From: an uncultured Collinsella sp.
Lineage (GTDB): Bacteria; Actinomycetota; Coriobacteriia; Coriobacteriales; Coriobacteriaceae
Direction: 5' to 3'
Length of the DNA: 54,598 bases
Assembly: GCA_958407995.1 (NCBI GenBank)
Contig: CATYJU010000010.1
Location: 1 to 54,598, forward strand
Below the pieces are notes generated by a model that did not search any database, was not told the origin of the DNA, and saw nothing but the letters and a program-made list of their open reading frames with translations. This document shows, one piece after another, positions 17,104 to 25,951 of this stretch. A program made the translations under genes and the position numbers. Positions within the stretch are counted from its first letter, which is position 1; each line of letters begins with the position of its first letter.

Positions 17104-18516
17104 CTATTTAGAATCCGAATCGTCCATGGAGCCGTCGATGCCGGTATTGGTATCGTCGTCCGAGTTGGAATCATCGTCTTTGGCGAAGGGGTTCTTGAAG
17201 AAGCCCGTGGCATCGGGTTGCAGGCCCGAGAGCTTAATCCAGGGATTATCGAGCTCGGGCTTGGGCATGGCCTTGGCCTCGGGCGCAGTCTCGTTACCGA
17301 TGAGCTCGGACTCATAGATGAAGGTGTCGTCGCCGAGCGCGTCGTAGGCGGCGACCGGGTTGCCATCGGCATCGCGGTACGGCGTGCCCTTAAACACGGC
17401 TCCGTCATAGGCCACAAGCTGACGGCCGGTCTCATTCTCGAAGTAGTACACGAAGATGCCCTTGAGGGCCGCACAAAGCGGGATGGCAATAATCATGCCG
17501 ATGGGCCCCATGAGTGCCGAACCAATAACGAGAGCCGTAAGGCTCATAATGGGATGCACCTGCACTGAGCTCTGCATGACCTTAGGCGAAATCACATTGT
17601 CGGTGACGTTTTGCGCGACCATCGTCACGATGAGCGTCCATAACGCCAACATGGGGCTGAACATAAAGCCGAGTACCGTGGCGATTGCCGCGCTCACCCA
17701 GGGACCGACGACCGGAACCAAGTGCATGATGCCAGTGAAGATAGCCATGAGCGCCGCATACGGATGGCCGATAATCAGGAAGCCGATAAAGGCGAGGAAA
17801 CCACCGCAGATGGACGTCACGACCATACCGCGCATGTAGCCGCCGACAGAGCGAGAAAGGATGGCGACCATAAAGCGGTACGAGGTCTCCTTCTCCTGAC
17901 CGATGATGGTGCAAATCTCGTGATGCATGCGAGGGTAGTCGCAGGCCATCCAGTAGGCAAGCACCAGACCAAGGAAGATCACGAACAACTGCGAGGCCGT
18001 ATTGGTGATGAGCGGGAACACACCGCGGCCAAGCTCGGCAGCAATCTGAGACACATACTTCGATGCCACGGTAACCAGCGACGAAAGATTATCGTCCAAA
18101 TACTCCTTGAGCGGCGTGTTATTGAGCGTCTTGGCATGCGAGATCATCTCATTGAGATCGCCACCCGCAACACGAAGCTGCTCGGGCAGGCGGCTCAGGA
18201 CTTCCATGATCTGACCAAAGAGAATCGGCGACAAGATGCAAACGACACCGACGAGCACGGCAACAACAACAATAAGCGCGATAAGCGAACCGATGCCGCG
18301 ATTCACGCCATGGTGCTCGAGCCAGTTGGTGATCGGGGACATCACAAAGGCAATGATGGAACCAACAGCGAGAAACTCGATAACCGGCGCCAGGATGCCC
18401 ATAAGGTTAAAGATGACAGCGGCGATGACAATGCAGCCGACAACAGCCCAAATGCGAAGCGTCAGAATGCGGGTGTCGCGCAGCACGCGATCGGTTTGTT
18501 GGGGGTGTTCACTCAT
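17104..18516 (-). CDS. AI-2E family (YdiK/PerM-like) permease
   Basis: Membrane protein of 470 residues with about eight transmembrane segments: paired N-terminal helices (24-70), a long periplasmic-side helical stretch (about 95-165), and the C-terminal helix bundle containing the family segment GIMHLVPVVGPWVSA. The last ~45 residues are Asp-rich and cytoplasmic. The family name derives from a proposed autoinducer-2 exporter, but many members export other solutes. It overlaps the sigma-factor gene by 4 bp (ATGA), so it is co-translated with a stress-type sigma factor. Confidence 0.9.
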   Translation of the reverse strand: MSEHPQQTDRVLRDTRILTLRIWAVVGCIVIAAVIFNLMGILAPVIEFLAVGSIIAFVMSPITNWLEHHGVNRGIGSLIALIVVVAVLVGVVCILSPILFGQIMEVLSRLPEQLRVAGGDLNEMISHAKTLNNTPLKEYLDDNLSSLVTVASKYVSQIAAELGRGVFPLITNTASQLFVIFLGLVLAYWMACDYPRMHHEICTIIGQEKETSYRFMVAILSRSVGGYMRGMVVTSICGGFLAFIGFLIIGHPYAALMAIFTGIMHLVPVVGPWVSAAIATVLGFMFSPMLALWTLIVTMVAQNVTDNVISPKVMQSSVQVHPIMSLTALVIGSALMGPIGMIIAIPLCAALKGIFVYYFENETGRQLVAYDGAVFKGTPYRDADGNPVAAYDALGDDTFIYESELIGNETAPEAKAMPKPELDNPWIKLSGLQPDATGFFKNPFAKDDDSNSDDDTNTGIDGSMDDSDSK

Positions 18517-19304
18517 GAACGAATCATCACTCCGTCGGGGTCGATCTTGTCCTGAATCTTCTTAAGCGTGCGGCGCAGCAGACGCGAAACCTGCACCTGA
18601 GAAATACCCAGCTTCTTGGCGATCTCGATCTGGGTCATGCCCTTCACAAAGCGCAGCTCGATCACCTCGCGCTCGCGCGGCGAGAAATCACGGATGGCTT
18701 CCTCGATCACTAGGCGGTCATCGGTAAAGTCGAGCTCGTTGTCGTCGTCGGCGTAACGGTCGAGAATCGAAGGGGCATCGTCGGAATCGGACGCACCAGG
18801 AGCCTCGATGGGCACCGAGGTATAGGCCGAAGACGATTCCATAGCCTCGAGGACCTCATCGACAGTCACATCTAGATACTCAGCGATCTCCTCAACCTTG
18901 GGCGAACGCTGCAGCTCGTTGGTAAGTTTGTCAGTAGCCTGGTTGACCTTGGCCGAGAGCTCCTGCAGACGGCGCGGCACGCGCACACTCCAGCCCTTGT
19001 CACGGAAATGGCGTTTAATCTCGCCCAGGATAGTGGGTGTCGCAAACGTCGTGAACTCGAGTCCGCGCTCGGGGTCAAAGCGGTCGATAGCCTTGAGCAG
19101 GCCCAAATAGCCAACCTGCATCAGATCATCGAGCGGCTCGCCGCGATTCTTAAATTTGTTGGCAAGAAACCTTACCAGGTTCATGTGGGACATGACGAGC
19201 TGCTCGCGTGCGTCCGGGTCACCGGTCTCTTTATAGCGACGAAACAGCTCGCGGGTTTTCTCCTTGTCCCAAGCGGTCTTACCGCTCCGGGAACGTTCGG
19301 TCAT
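18513..19304 (-). CDS. SigB/SigF/SigG-type RNA polymerase sigma factor
   Basis: Alternative sigma factor of the sigma-70 group 3. The 263 residues show region 2 (MNLVRFLANKF, then DLMQVGYLGLLKAIDRFDPE and FTTFATPTILGEIKRHFRDK with the WSVRVPRRLQEL hallmark of SigB/F/G), region 3 (LQRSPKVEEIAEYLD) and a region 4 helix-turn-helix (MTQIEIAKKLGISQVQVSRL). An acidic insert (about 170-196) separates regions 3 and 4. It follows an RsbW-like gene by 1 bp, which points to anti-sigma control, but no RsbV-type antagonist is in the window. General stress is the likely role. Confidence 0.93.
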   Translation of the reverse strand: MTERSRSGKTAWDKEKTRELFRRYKETGDPDAREQLVMSHMNLVRFLANKFKNRGEPLDDLMQVGYLGLLKAIDRFDPERGLEFTTFATPTILGEIKRHFRDKGWSVRVPRRLQELSAKVNQATDKLTNELQRSPKVEEIAEYLDVTVDEVLEAMESSSAYTSVPIEAPGASDSDDAPSILDRYADDDNELDFTDDRLVIEEAIRDFSPREREVIELRFVKGMTQIEIAKKLGISQVQVSRLLRRTLKKIQDKIDPDGVMIRS

Positions 19305-19305
19305 A

Positions 19306-19683
19306 TTAGATATCCGCCTTGAGGTCGAGGGAAAGCGTCAGGGGCGCCGCAGTCTTTTCGTAGGAATCGCACACGCTCGCCAAAATGAGCTCGGCATACA
19401 CAGCGGCCTGGTCATCCTCGTCGACGGTGGCCTGGTCGCCAAAGGTAAAGGTCATGCCAACGTGAGATTCGTCGACATCGAATTTGATCGAGATGTCATC
19501 GGAATCAACAGCCGTGCAGCCGAAAATAAATGCTTCCTCGGCAGCCATACGAATGTCCTCGATGCGATCGACGGACATGGAGCAGAGCGCACCGACATTT
19601 GCCGCCGTCATGCGCACAAGGCGCGCCAGACGCGGGTCGCCGGCAACGGTCAGCGTAATGGGGCAAGTTGCTTCGCTACTCAT
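19306..19683 (-). CDS. Degenerate RsbW-like (GHKL-fold) anti-sigma protein
   Basis: The 125-residue protein aligns with RsbW/SpoIIAB around RIEDIRMAAEEAFIFG (N-box region, family IEDLKIAVSEACTNAV). The Glu is kept but the Mg-binding Asn is replaced by Phe. The DxGxG G1 box is FTFGDQATVDE, and the GLGL G2 box is absent. ATP binding and kinase activity therefore look lost. Position and spacing (1 bp before the sigma gene, 8-bp overlap with the preceding gene) still support sigma binding. The start at 19683 is MSSEATCPIT. The family assignment is moderate because identity is low. Confidence 0.65.
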   Translation of the reverse strand: MSSEATCPITLTVAGDPRLARLVRMTAANVGALCSMSVDRIEDIRMAAEEAFIFGCTAVDSDDISIKFDVDESHVGMTFTFGDQATVDEDDQAAVYAELILASVCDSYEKTAAPLTLSLDLKADI

Positions 19684-20266
19684 CGCAGGACTCCTCAGAG
19701 GTCTCGGCGGGCGTGTAGGTGTAATACTGGGCTGCTTTAGCAGCAGGCTTCTGTGCATCATTGTCACCAGCAGCGACATCGTCCCCGGCTTCGCCAATCA
19801 GGACACGCTCGGTCGGCTGCTCGGCTTCTTCGGCAGCGGAAAGCTTGCGCTCAGCGTCGGCCGCGGGAGCCTTCACCTTGTTAAAGAGTTTCTGCACGGC
19901 ACCTGCCGCAGAATCAGTCACGCTCGACACAGCATTGCTGGCCTCGGCCATGCTACCGGTGACCTCAGAAATGTCGCGAACCACGGCTTCGACCTCTACG
20001 AGATTGGAGGTAAGGGCATCAACTGCCGTCTTGCTCGACTTAAGCAGCGGCTCCATCTGGGCAAGCGCCGGCGTAAGCTCATCGACAGCGCCATCGAGCT
20101 TTGCCACCACAGGCTGAGCCTCGGCGATGGTGTTGTTGAGGTCGTTAACGGTCTTATCGAGCGAGTCGACAACGGTGCGGGTCTTGCGCAGGGTAAGCGC
20201 GAGCTCAACGATGGCCCACACGCCGGCAACAGCGAGCAGCAGCAGGGCGATTTGAATGGGACTCAT
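19676..20266 (-). CDS. DUF948-like membrane-anchored coiled-coil protein
   Basis: The 196 residues begin with one membrane helix (about 5-24, QIALLLLAVAGVWAIVELAL). A long alternating coiled-coil stretch follows (about 30-135), rich in V, D, L, T and S with few aromatics, as in DUF948 or methyl-accepting-like general stress proteins. The tail is Ala/Glu-rich and ends YYTYTPAETSEESCDE. GGGAGG precedes the ATG at 20266. It heads the operon with the RsbW-like and sigma genes, so a stress-sensing or membrane-tethering role is plausible but unproven. Confidence 0.7.
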   Translation of the reverse strand: MSPIQIALLLLAVAGVWAIVELALTLRKTRTVVDSLDKTVNDLNNTIAEAQPVVAKLDGAVDELTPALAQMEPLLKSSKTAVDALTSNLVEVEAVVRDISEVTGSMAEASNAVSSVTDSAAGAVQKLFNKVKAPAADAERKLSAAEEAEQPTERVLIGEAGDDVAAGDNDAQKPAAKAAQYYTYTPAETSEESCDE

Positions 20267-20306
20267 ACAAGCCTCCCAAAGGAATCGATATACAGACGGT
20301 TTCCAT

Positions 20307-20324
20307 GGTACCCCAAAGGGGACC
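20307..20324. other. Short hairpin between rarA and the sigma operon
   Basis: GGTACCCC and GGGGACC form a 7-bp stem with one bulged A and an AAA loop, in the 100-bp gap. There is no T run, so termination is doubtful. Confidence 0.3.
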
Positions 20325-20366
20325 GAACATGCCATGAGCAGCAACGTGGGACAAAATTATCAGCAG

Positions 20367-21716
20367 CTACTTCGGTGCATTCCCGCTGCGGTCGCGTTCA
20401 CTTTGCTCTACGCGCCATTCTTCCCAACCGCGGCCGGCAGGCTGCCAAAATGCACCGCGTTCCAAGCCTTCGGGCAAATAGCGCTGGTCGACCCAGCCTT
20501 CGGGATAATCGTGCGGATACTTATACACACCGTATTCATCGCTGCCCGGGCGATGGCGATCGCGCAGATAACTCGGCACCTCGCGAAGCCCACTAGAATG
20601 GATATCGGCTAGCGCAGCATCGATCGAGGCCTCGCACGCATTGGACTTGGGCGCCAAGCACACATAGAGCGCAGCTTGTGCAAGGTTAATGCGACATTCA
20701 GGATAGCCAATAACTTCAGCAGATTTAAACGCGGCATGCGCCACCAAAAGCGCCTGCGGGTCGGCGTTGCCAACATCCTCAGAAGCGTGAATCATAATAC
20801 GGCGAGCGATAAACTTAGGATCCTCCCCGGCATCGATCATGCGCGCGAGCCAATAGATCGTGGCATCGGGGTCACTACCGCGCATAGACTTAATAAACGC
20901 ACTGATGATGTCGTAGTGCATGTCGCCGTTTTTGTCGTATGTAAAGCCGCGACGCGGGTTGGCGATCTTCACGTCATCCACGGTGATGGGATAGCGCTCC
21001 CCCGCCGCGGGCGCTGGCGTTCCCTCGGTATCGGGACGCGTGACGGCAATCTCGCTCGCAAGCTCGAGCGTCGTGAGCGCCGAGCGAGCGTCACCCGCTG
21101 CCAGCGTGCAGATGGTCTTGACCGTATCCTCATCGGCCGAGAACTTACCGTTCAAGCCCTGCGGTGCCTCAAGCGCACGTTCAATAAGCGTGGCGATATC
21201 CTCATCCTTCAGATGCTCAAGCTCCACCACACGCCCACGCGACAACAGTGCCGAGTTGACCTCGAAGTACGGATTCTCCGTCGTGGCGCCAATCATAATG
21301 ACGGTACGGTTCTCAACTGCATGCAGCAGGGCATCCTGCTGCGACTTAGAGAAGCGGTGAATCTCATCGATGAATAGAATGGTGCGGCGGTCGTAGGTAT
21401 TCAGGCGCGTCTTGGCCTCATCAATCACGCGGCGCAAGTCCTTCACGGTGCCCGTCACAGCGCTGACCTCGACAAACTCGCTCTTAGTATGGTTGGCGAT
21501 AATATGGGCCAGCGTCGTCTTACCCGTACCGGCCGGCCCATACAAAATCACACTGGAAAGCACGTCGTGTTCGATCGCGGCACGCAACCATGAGCCCTTA
21601 CCGACGGCCTTTTGCTGGCCCACATACTCGTCGAGCGAATTGGGGCGCATACGCACCGCAAGCGGCGCATTCTGAAAGGAACGCTCGCGCGTCGAAGCAG
21701 AAAAAAGGTCGTCCAT
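20367..21716 (-). CDS. rarA: Replication-associated recombination protein A (RarA/MgsA)
   Basis: AAA+ ATPase of 449 residues acting at stalled replication forks, related to clamp loaders. It has Walker A GPAGTGKTT (about 60-68), Walker B ILFIDEIHRF, sensor 1 GATTENP and the C-terminal MgsA tetramerisation region (KSMRGSDPDATIYWLARM, GNADPQAL). The start MDDLFSAS at 21716 was chosen by family; an alternative ATG six bases upstream (21722) also lacks a clear binding site. Confidence 0.94.
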   Translation of the reverse strand: MDDLFSASTRERSFQNAPLAVRMRPNSLDEYVGQQKAVGKGSWLRAAIEHDVLSSVILYGPAGTGKTTLAHIIANHTKSEFVEVSAVTGTVKDLRRVIDEAKTRLNTYDRRTILFIDEIHRFSKSQQDALLHAVENRTVIMIGATTENPYFEVNSALLSRGRVVELEHLKDEDIATLIERALEAPQGLNGKFSADEDTVKTICTLAAGDARSALTTLELASEIAVTRPDTEGTPAPAAGERYPITVDDVKIANPRRGFTYDKNGDMHYDIISAFIKSMRGSDPDATIYWLARMIDAGEDPKFIARRIMIHASEDVGNADPQALLVAHAAFKSAEVIGYPECRINLAQAALYVCLAPKSNACEASIDAALADIHSSGLREVPSYLRDRHRPGSDEYGVYKYPHDYPEGWVDQRYLPEGLERGAFWQPAGRGWEEWRVEQSERDRSGNAPK

Positions 21717-21776
21717 AGCCATCCCGTGTATCAATCAAAAACGTTTTCCACTAACAGTATACCGAATATATACGAA

Positions 21777-23024
21777 CTACCGTTCGTTAATATAGGTACG
21801 GTGCGGAAACTCCAGACCGGGGAACAGCTTGCTCGTCAGTTCGCAGAAATAACCGTCCGTCATGCTCGCGATATAATCCACCACGGCTTGATCCTTGTCG
21901 TCCTGCCAGGCATAGGTGCGATCGTAGTAGGAAAGCTGCTGCTCAATGCGCGAAATATGGTGCTTAAAGATGTACGAGGACTCGTCACCACTGTTTAGAT
22001 CCCGCAGGCAACGGTCGTAGAGCTTTTCGAACGCCTCGCGCAGCTCCACCTCGGAATCGCCTTCGATACCGCCCTTGCTATAGATCTTCTCGTAGTTCTC
22101 GCGCTTGGCTCGGCGGATTTCCTCAAACAGGTCCTCGCTCATCTCGATGCGCGGCTTACCATAGCTGTGCTCAACGATATCGATGGAGGCATGCGTGAGG
22201 ATCCAACTGTTGTAGGCACCGCCCCGGCCATCATCAAAAGCGTCGGGTGACAGCAGGCCCGCCGCGATCGCATCCTGACGGTCACGACCGACGTAGGCAA
22301 GAATATCCGAGATGCGAACGACGCAGCCCTCGAGCGTCATGGGACGCAGATGCCCAATTGCGCTATAGCCCGTGGCAATGCAATCCTCAACCGTCTGGTC
22401 AAACTGGTCAAAGGAGCTCATGTCCGAGAGCTCAAACACACGCTGCTCGTACTCGCCGTTATGGCATAGCACGCCGTCGAGCGTCTGGAGCGACACGTTG
22501 CGGCCATACAACGCGTCGAGCACGCGAACCGACTGCACGTTATGGAAAAAATAACGCCCCGTACGCTCATGATAGATATCGTTGAGGAAGCGCTCGCCGG
22601 CATGGCCGAAAGGCGTGTGTCCCAAGTCGTGACCCAGGCCAATCGCCTCGATCAGATCGCAATTGAGCCCCAGGGCGCGACCGATATCGCGCGCAATGCG
22701 GGAGACAAGCTGTACGTGCAAACCGCGGCGTGAAAGATCATCATTGCTACGGAAGCTAAAGACCTGCGTTTTGCCTGCATAACGGGTGTACGCCGGAAGA
22801 TGAAGTATCTTTTCGGTATCGCGCATAAACGCCGGACGCATAAGCGTGCCTTTGTCGGCGGCGCGATCAATACGACGAATGACCTGATCATCGTTGCAAC
22901 GATACGGGTTGACATAGCCCGAAGCACGATCGGCGGCAATGCGCTCGACAAGCTCGGGCGACAACGCCGAGGGAATACGGTCCATGCGCGCCTTAATGAC
23001 GGCCGTTTCTTGATTAGATTCCAT
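21777..23024 (-). CDS. HD-domain dGTP triphosphohydrolase-like protein
   Basis: The 415-residue protein has the dGTPase pattern: RYAGKTQVFSF, then LHVQLVSRIARDIGRALG with the first metal His, GLGHDLGHTPFGHAGE with the HD pair, and RISDILAYVGRDRQDA with the last Asp. Such enzymes cut dNTPs to deoxynucleosides and triphosphate. It belongs to the dGTPase-like group of Gram-positives, so the exact substrate is unsettled. AAGGAG precedes the ATG at 23024. Confidence 0.9.
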   Translation of the reverse strand: MESNQETAVIKARMDRIPSALSPELVERIAADRASGYVNPYRCNDDQVIRRIDRAADKGTLMRPAFMRDTEKILHLPAYTRYAGKTQVFSFRSNDDLSRRGLHVQLVSRIARDIGRALGLNCDLIEAIGLGHDLGHTPFGHAGERFLNDIYHERTGRYFFHNVQSVRVLDALYGRNVSLQTLDGVLCHNGEYEQRVFELSDMSSFDQFDQTVEDCIATGYSAIGHLRPMTLEGCVVRISDILAYVGRDRQDAIAAGLLSPDAFDDGRGGAYNSWILTHASIDIVEHSYGKPRIEMSEDLFEEIRRAKRENYEKIYSKGGIEGDSEVELREAFEKLYDRCLRDLNSGDESSYIFKHHISRIEQQLSYYDRTYAWQDDKDQAVVDYIASMTDGYFCELTSKLFPGLEFPHRTYINER

Positions 23025-23055
23025 GGCATGCTCCTTAAAAAGGATGCGCAATCGG

Positions 23056-23478
23056 TTACAAAGTGCAGCTCACGACCTCGATTATGGCAAAAATCGGCAC
23101 TAAAAACGGGAGCAATGGCAGGGAGCGCGATTTTGCGATGAGGCAAGCGACGGCAAGGGTCAGGAGCGCAACCGCAAACGCGACAACGCCGCCCAGGGGA
23201 TCGAAGGTACAAAGGGCAAAGAGTGCCTTGACGTCCCCCATGCCAATGCCAGGAGCGTGGCGAACTCTACGCCAGAGCGACTCGGTAAGCACAAGGCCAA
23301 GGTAGACGATGACCGCAAGACCGGCGTGGTCAAGCGCTGTGTTCAAACCGAGGTCGAGCCAAACGCCCGCCAACGCCGCCACGGCACATGCGCCGGCAAG
23401 CCCATTGGGAAACCGTCGCTCTCGGGCATCAATTGCCACGCCGGCAAAGATGCAAATCCAAAACGGGATATAGACCAT
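23056..23478 (-). CDS. A24-family prepilin peptidase, single catalytic domain
   Basis: The 140-residue polytopic membrane protein has both catalytic aspartates of aspartyl prepilin peptidases: one in IDARERRFPNG and the GxGD site in GIGMGDVKA. The N-terminal methylase domain of the full ~250-residue PilD form is missing, as in short actinobacterial and tad-type peptidases. GAGGAGGAG stands before the ATG at 23478. No pilin or secretion gene is nearby, so its substrates lie elsewhere. It is 31 bp downstream of the dGTPase-like start, on the same strand. Confidence 0.87.
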   Translation of the reverse strand: MVYIPFWICIFAGVAIDARERRFPNGLAGACAVAALAGVWLDLGLNTALDHAGLAVIVYLGLVLTESLWRRVRHAPGIGMGDVKALFALCTFDPLGGVVAFAVALLTLAVACLIAKSRSLPLLPFLVPIFAIIEVVSCTL

Positions 23479-23510
23479 CGGACTCCTCCTCGAGTTACAT
23501 CGCAAAAACA

Positions 23511-23551
23511 AAAACCACCACAAAGGTGCCTGTCTCCTTTGTGGTGGTTTT
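23511..23551 (-). terminator. Intrinsic terminator of the glycosyltransferase gene
   Basis: A perfect 16-bp stem, AAAACCACCACAAAGG (23511-23526) with 23536-23551, and a loop of nine bases. On the minus strand the stem is followed by TGTTTTTGCG. Its design matches the hairpin at 31307-31346. Confidence 0.85.
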
Positions 23552-23559
23552 GGTGGTGA

Positions 23560-24855
23560 TTATTTGGCGCCTTGCATGACCTCGTCGAGGGTAACGTTGA
23601 CGGCGTGCTGCGTCGGCACCCAATCAACCTTCAGGAACAGCGCAGCCACCGTGATGGGGATATAGCTGAACATAAAGATCGGGAAGGTAAACAGGTTAGT
23701 CACCAGGCGCCACTTTTGCGCGCAGTGAATATGCTTGTACTCAAAGATAGTCGTGAGCAGCGCCAGGATGAAGAACGTCTGATACATCATGGCGAAGGTC
23801 ATAATGAGCGAAGCGGCGCACGCCTGCATCTCGACTTCGGTTGCCAAGAAACCATGCGAAAGGCCACCCACAATCAAGAACGTCGCATTAGCGAGCATCG
23901 AGATCAAGGACAGCAGCATACCCGGGGCGATGGTCATAAACATGTCGTAGGCGGCAAAGCGATGATAGCGGAAGGTCGATTTGACCAGGTGCTTACCGTA
24001 GGTAAAGAACACCTGGTAGAAGCCCTTGGTCCAGCGCATACGCTGCTTCCAGGATGCCTTGAACGTCACGGGCTGTTCGTCAAAGAACTCCGCCGGCGCA
24101 TAACCGATGCGAATGCCGTGAATGGCACAGAACGTGGTGAACTGGATGTCCTCGGTCAGCGTATGGAACTGCCAGCCATGCATACCCTCGATCACGCTGG
24201 CGGAGATAAGGTAGCCCGAACCCGAGACAGCACAGGACGTCTTGCAGATATTACGCGCGTTGTTGAGGAAGCGGGCCTCACGCAGATACCAGGTAGCATT
24301 AGCTGCCGAGATCCACGAGCTGCCAAAGTTCTTGGAGTTACGATAGCTCGTAACCACATGGAATCCCTGGTCAAAGGCATCGTTCATCTTGGACACATAA
24401 TCGCGGGAGATAACGTTATCGGCATCGAAGATAAAGTAGCCCTCAAACGTGTCGGGATACTCGTTAAGGATGCGGTCAAAACCAAAGTCCATGACCCAGC
24501 TCTTACCCTTACGGGCCAGGTCGTTACGCTCATAGACGATGGCGCCCGCCTCGCGCGCGAGCTGAGCGGTGTTGTCGGTGCAGGCATCGGCGACCACGAA
24601 GACCTCGATGAGCTCGGACGGATAATCCTGGTCCTTGATGGAGCGAACGAGGTTGGCAATTACGGCTTCCTCGTTATGCGCAGCAATGAAGAAGGCATAG
24701 CGGTGAAGTTTTTTGGCCTTGGGAGGCGCGACCTCGCCACGAAGAGCGCCAATGACAAAGAAGACCACCTGGTACAGAAAGCAGACCGTGAGCAGCGTGA
24801 CAACAATCTGGTTGAAGATCACGATGGGTGTGTTGGTTTGTAAAAAGGCGAGCAT
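23560..24855 (-). CDS. Membrane glycosyltransferase, family 2
   Basis: The 431-residue processive-type GT2 enzyme has one N-terminal membrane helix (about 15-37). The catalytic domain has FIAAHNEEAVI, FIFDADN (metal-binding DxD), TEDIQF (catalytic Asp) and KQRMRWTKG (QxxRW). Three or four C-terminal membrane helices follow. The pattern fits cellulose synthase/hyaluronan/poly-GlcNAc synthases that extend and export a polysaccharide. No partner gene is adjacent, so the polymer is unknown. GGGAG lies before the ATG at 24855. Confidence 0.9.
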   Translation of the reverse strand: MLAFLQTNTPIVIFNQIVVTLLTVCFLYQVVFFVIGALRGEVAPPKAKKLHRYAFFIAAHNEEAVIANLVRSIKDQDYPSELIEVFVVADACTDNTAQLAREAGAIVYERNDLARKGKSWVMDFGFDRILNEYPDTFEGYFIFDADNVISRDYVSKMNDAFDQGFHVVTSYRNSKNFGSSWISAANATWYLREARFLNNARNICKTSCAVSGSGYLISASVIEGMHGWQFHTLTEDIQFTTFCAIHGIRIGYAPAEFFDEQPVTFKASWKQRMRWTKGFYQVFFTYGKHLVKSTFRYHRFAAYDMFMTIAPGMLLSLISMLANATFLIVGGLSHGFLATEVEMQACAASLIMTFAMMYQTFFILALLTTIFEYKHIHCAQKWRLVTNLFTFPIFMFSYIPITVAALFLKVDWVPTQHAVNVTLDEVMQGAK

Positions 24856-24937
24856 GCAGGCTCCCGAGAACGCGTTACGTAAACAACCGTATATCTTACC
24901 GCAGGCTTACCGAGTTCAAGAAACCACCTAATACTGG

Positions 24938-25951
24938 CTAGGCATCGAGCAGACCGAGCTGCGGAACGATTTCGTCGCCGGCAGCGGTGCGGCCAAGCGA
25001 GCGCGGGGCCAGGTCGTCAAGAACCGCGGCGAGATCCCACGGTAGCTCGTCGCGGCACTCAATGCGCTCCCCCGTCACGGGATGGTCGAATGCAACACGC
25101 CAGGAATGAAGGAATTGCCTGGTCAGACCCTGATCGGCGCGTGCATCGCACTTGCCGTAGAGCGGATCGCCCACGCAAGCGTGGTTGATATGGCGCATAT
25201 GCACGCGAATCTGATGCGTGCGGCCCGTAAACAGGTGGCACTCGACGAGCGTATAGCCGTCGTCAAAACGCGTGGAATCGAAGCGCTCGAGGACCTTAAA
25301 GGTCGTAATGGCCTGGCGCGCGAAAGGATCGTCCGAAACCGCCATCTTGACACGGTCACGCGTAGAACGGGCAATGCCGGTGTTAATGGTGCCCTCATCC
25401 ATAGCGATATGTCCGTGAACGAGCGTGATATAGCGACGATCGAGCGTGCGCGTGCGAATGAGATTTTGGAGCGCGCGCTGCGTGTCGTCGTCTTTTGCCG
25501 CAAGCATGAGGCCCGAGGTATCGCGATCTAAACGATGCACGATGCCGGGGCGGTCCTCACCCTGCACGGTACCCAGATGGTCAATGCCGCAGTGGTAGAC
25601 CAGAGCGTTCGCAAGCGTGCCGCTCTCGTGGCCATGGGCGGGATGGCACACCAGGCCGCGCTGCTTGGAGAGCACGATGAGGTAGTCGTCCTCGTAACGG
25701 ATATCGAGGGGGATGGCCTCGGGAATCACATCAGTGGGATCATACGGCTCGGGCAGGTCGACCGAGATGCGGTCACCGGAGCGCACAGCATATTTTTTTG
25801 ATAGGCAGGTCTCGCCGTTCACGATTACGGCGCCGCCCTCGATCAGATGCGCGCAGGCAGAGCGCGTGGGGCAGCCGTCGTTGGCACCCAGAAAGGCGTC
25901 GAGACGCTGGCCAGAGCAATCGTCGGCAACAAGAATATGGATGTCGGCCAT
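24938..25951 (-). CDS. RluA/RluD-family pseudouridine synthase
   Basis: The 337-residue RNA-modifying enzyme has an N-terminal S4 domain (about 13-68) and a catalytic domain with HRLDRDTSG, which holds the nucleophilic Asp. It also has RRYITLVHG, GRTHQIRVHM and GDPLYG. It converts specific uridines in 23S rRNA or tRNA to pseudouridine; the target is not readable. The start codon shares one base with the lspA stop (TAATG), and lspA-rluD pairing is common in bacteria. Confidence 0.94.
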   Translation of the reverse strand: MADIHILVADDCSGQRLDAFLGANDGCPTRSACAHLIEGGAVIVNGETCLSKKYAVRSGDRISVDLPEPYDPTDVIPEAIPLDIRYEDDYLIVLSKQRGLVCHPAHGHESGTLANALVYHCGIDHLGTVQGEDRPGIVHRLDRDTSGLMLAAKDDDTQRALQNLIRTRTLDRRYITLVHGHIAMDEGTINTGIARSTRDRVKMAVSDDPFARQAITTFKVLERFDSTRFDDGYTLVECHLFTGRTHQIRVHMRHINHACVGDPLYGKCDARADQGLTRQFLHSWRVAFDHPVTGERIECRDELPWDLAAVLDDLAPRSLGRTAAGDEIVPQLGLLDA

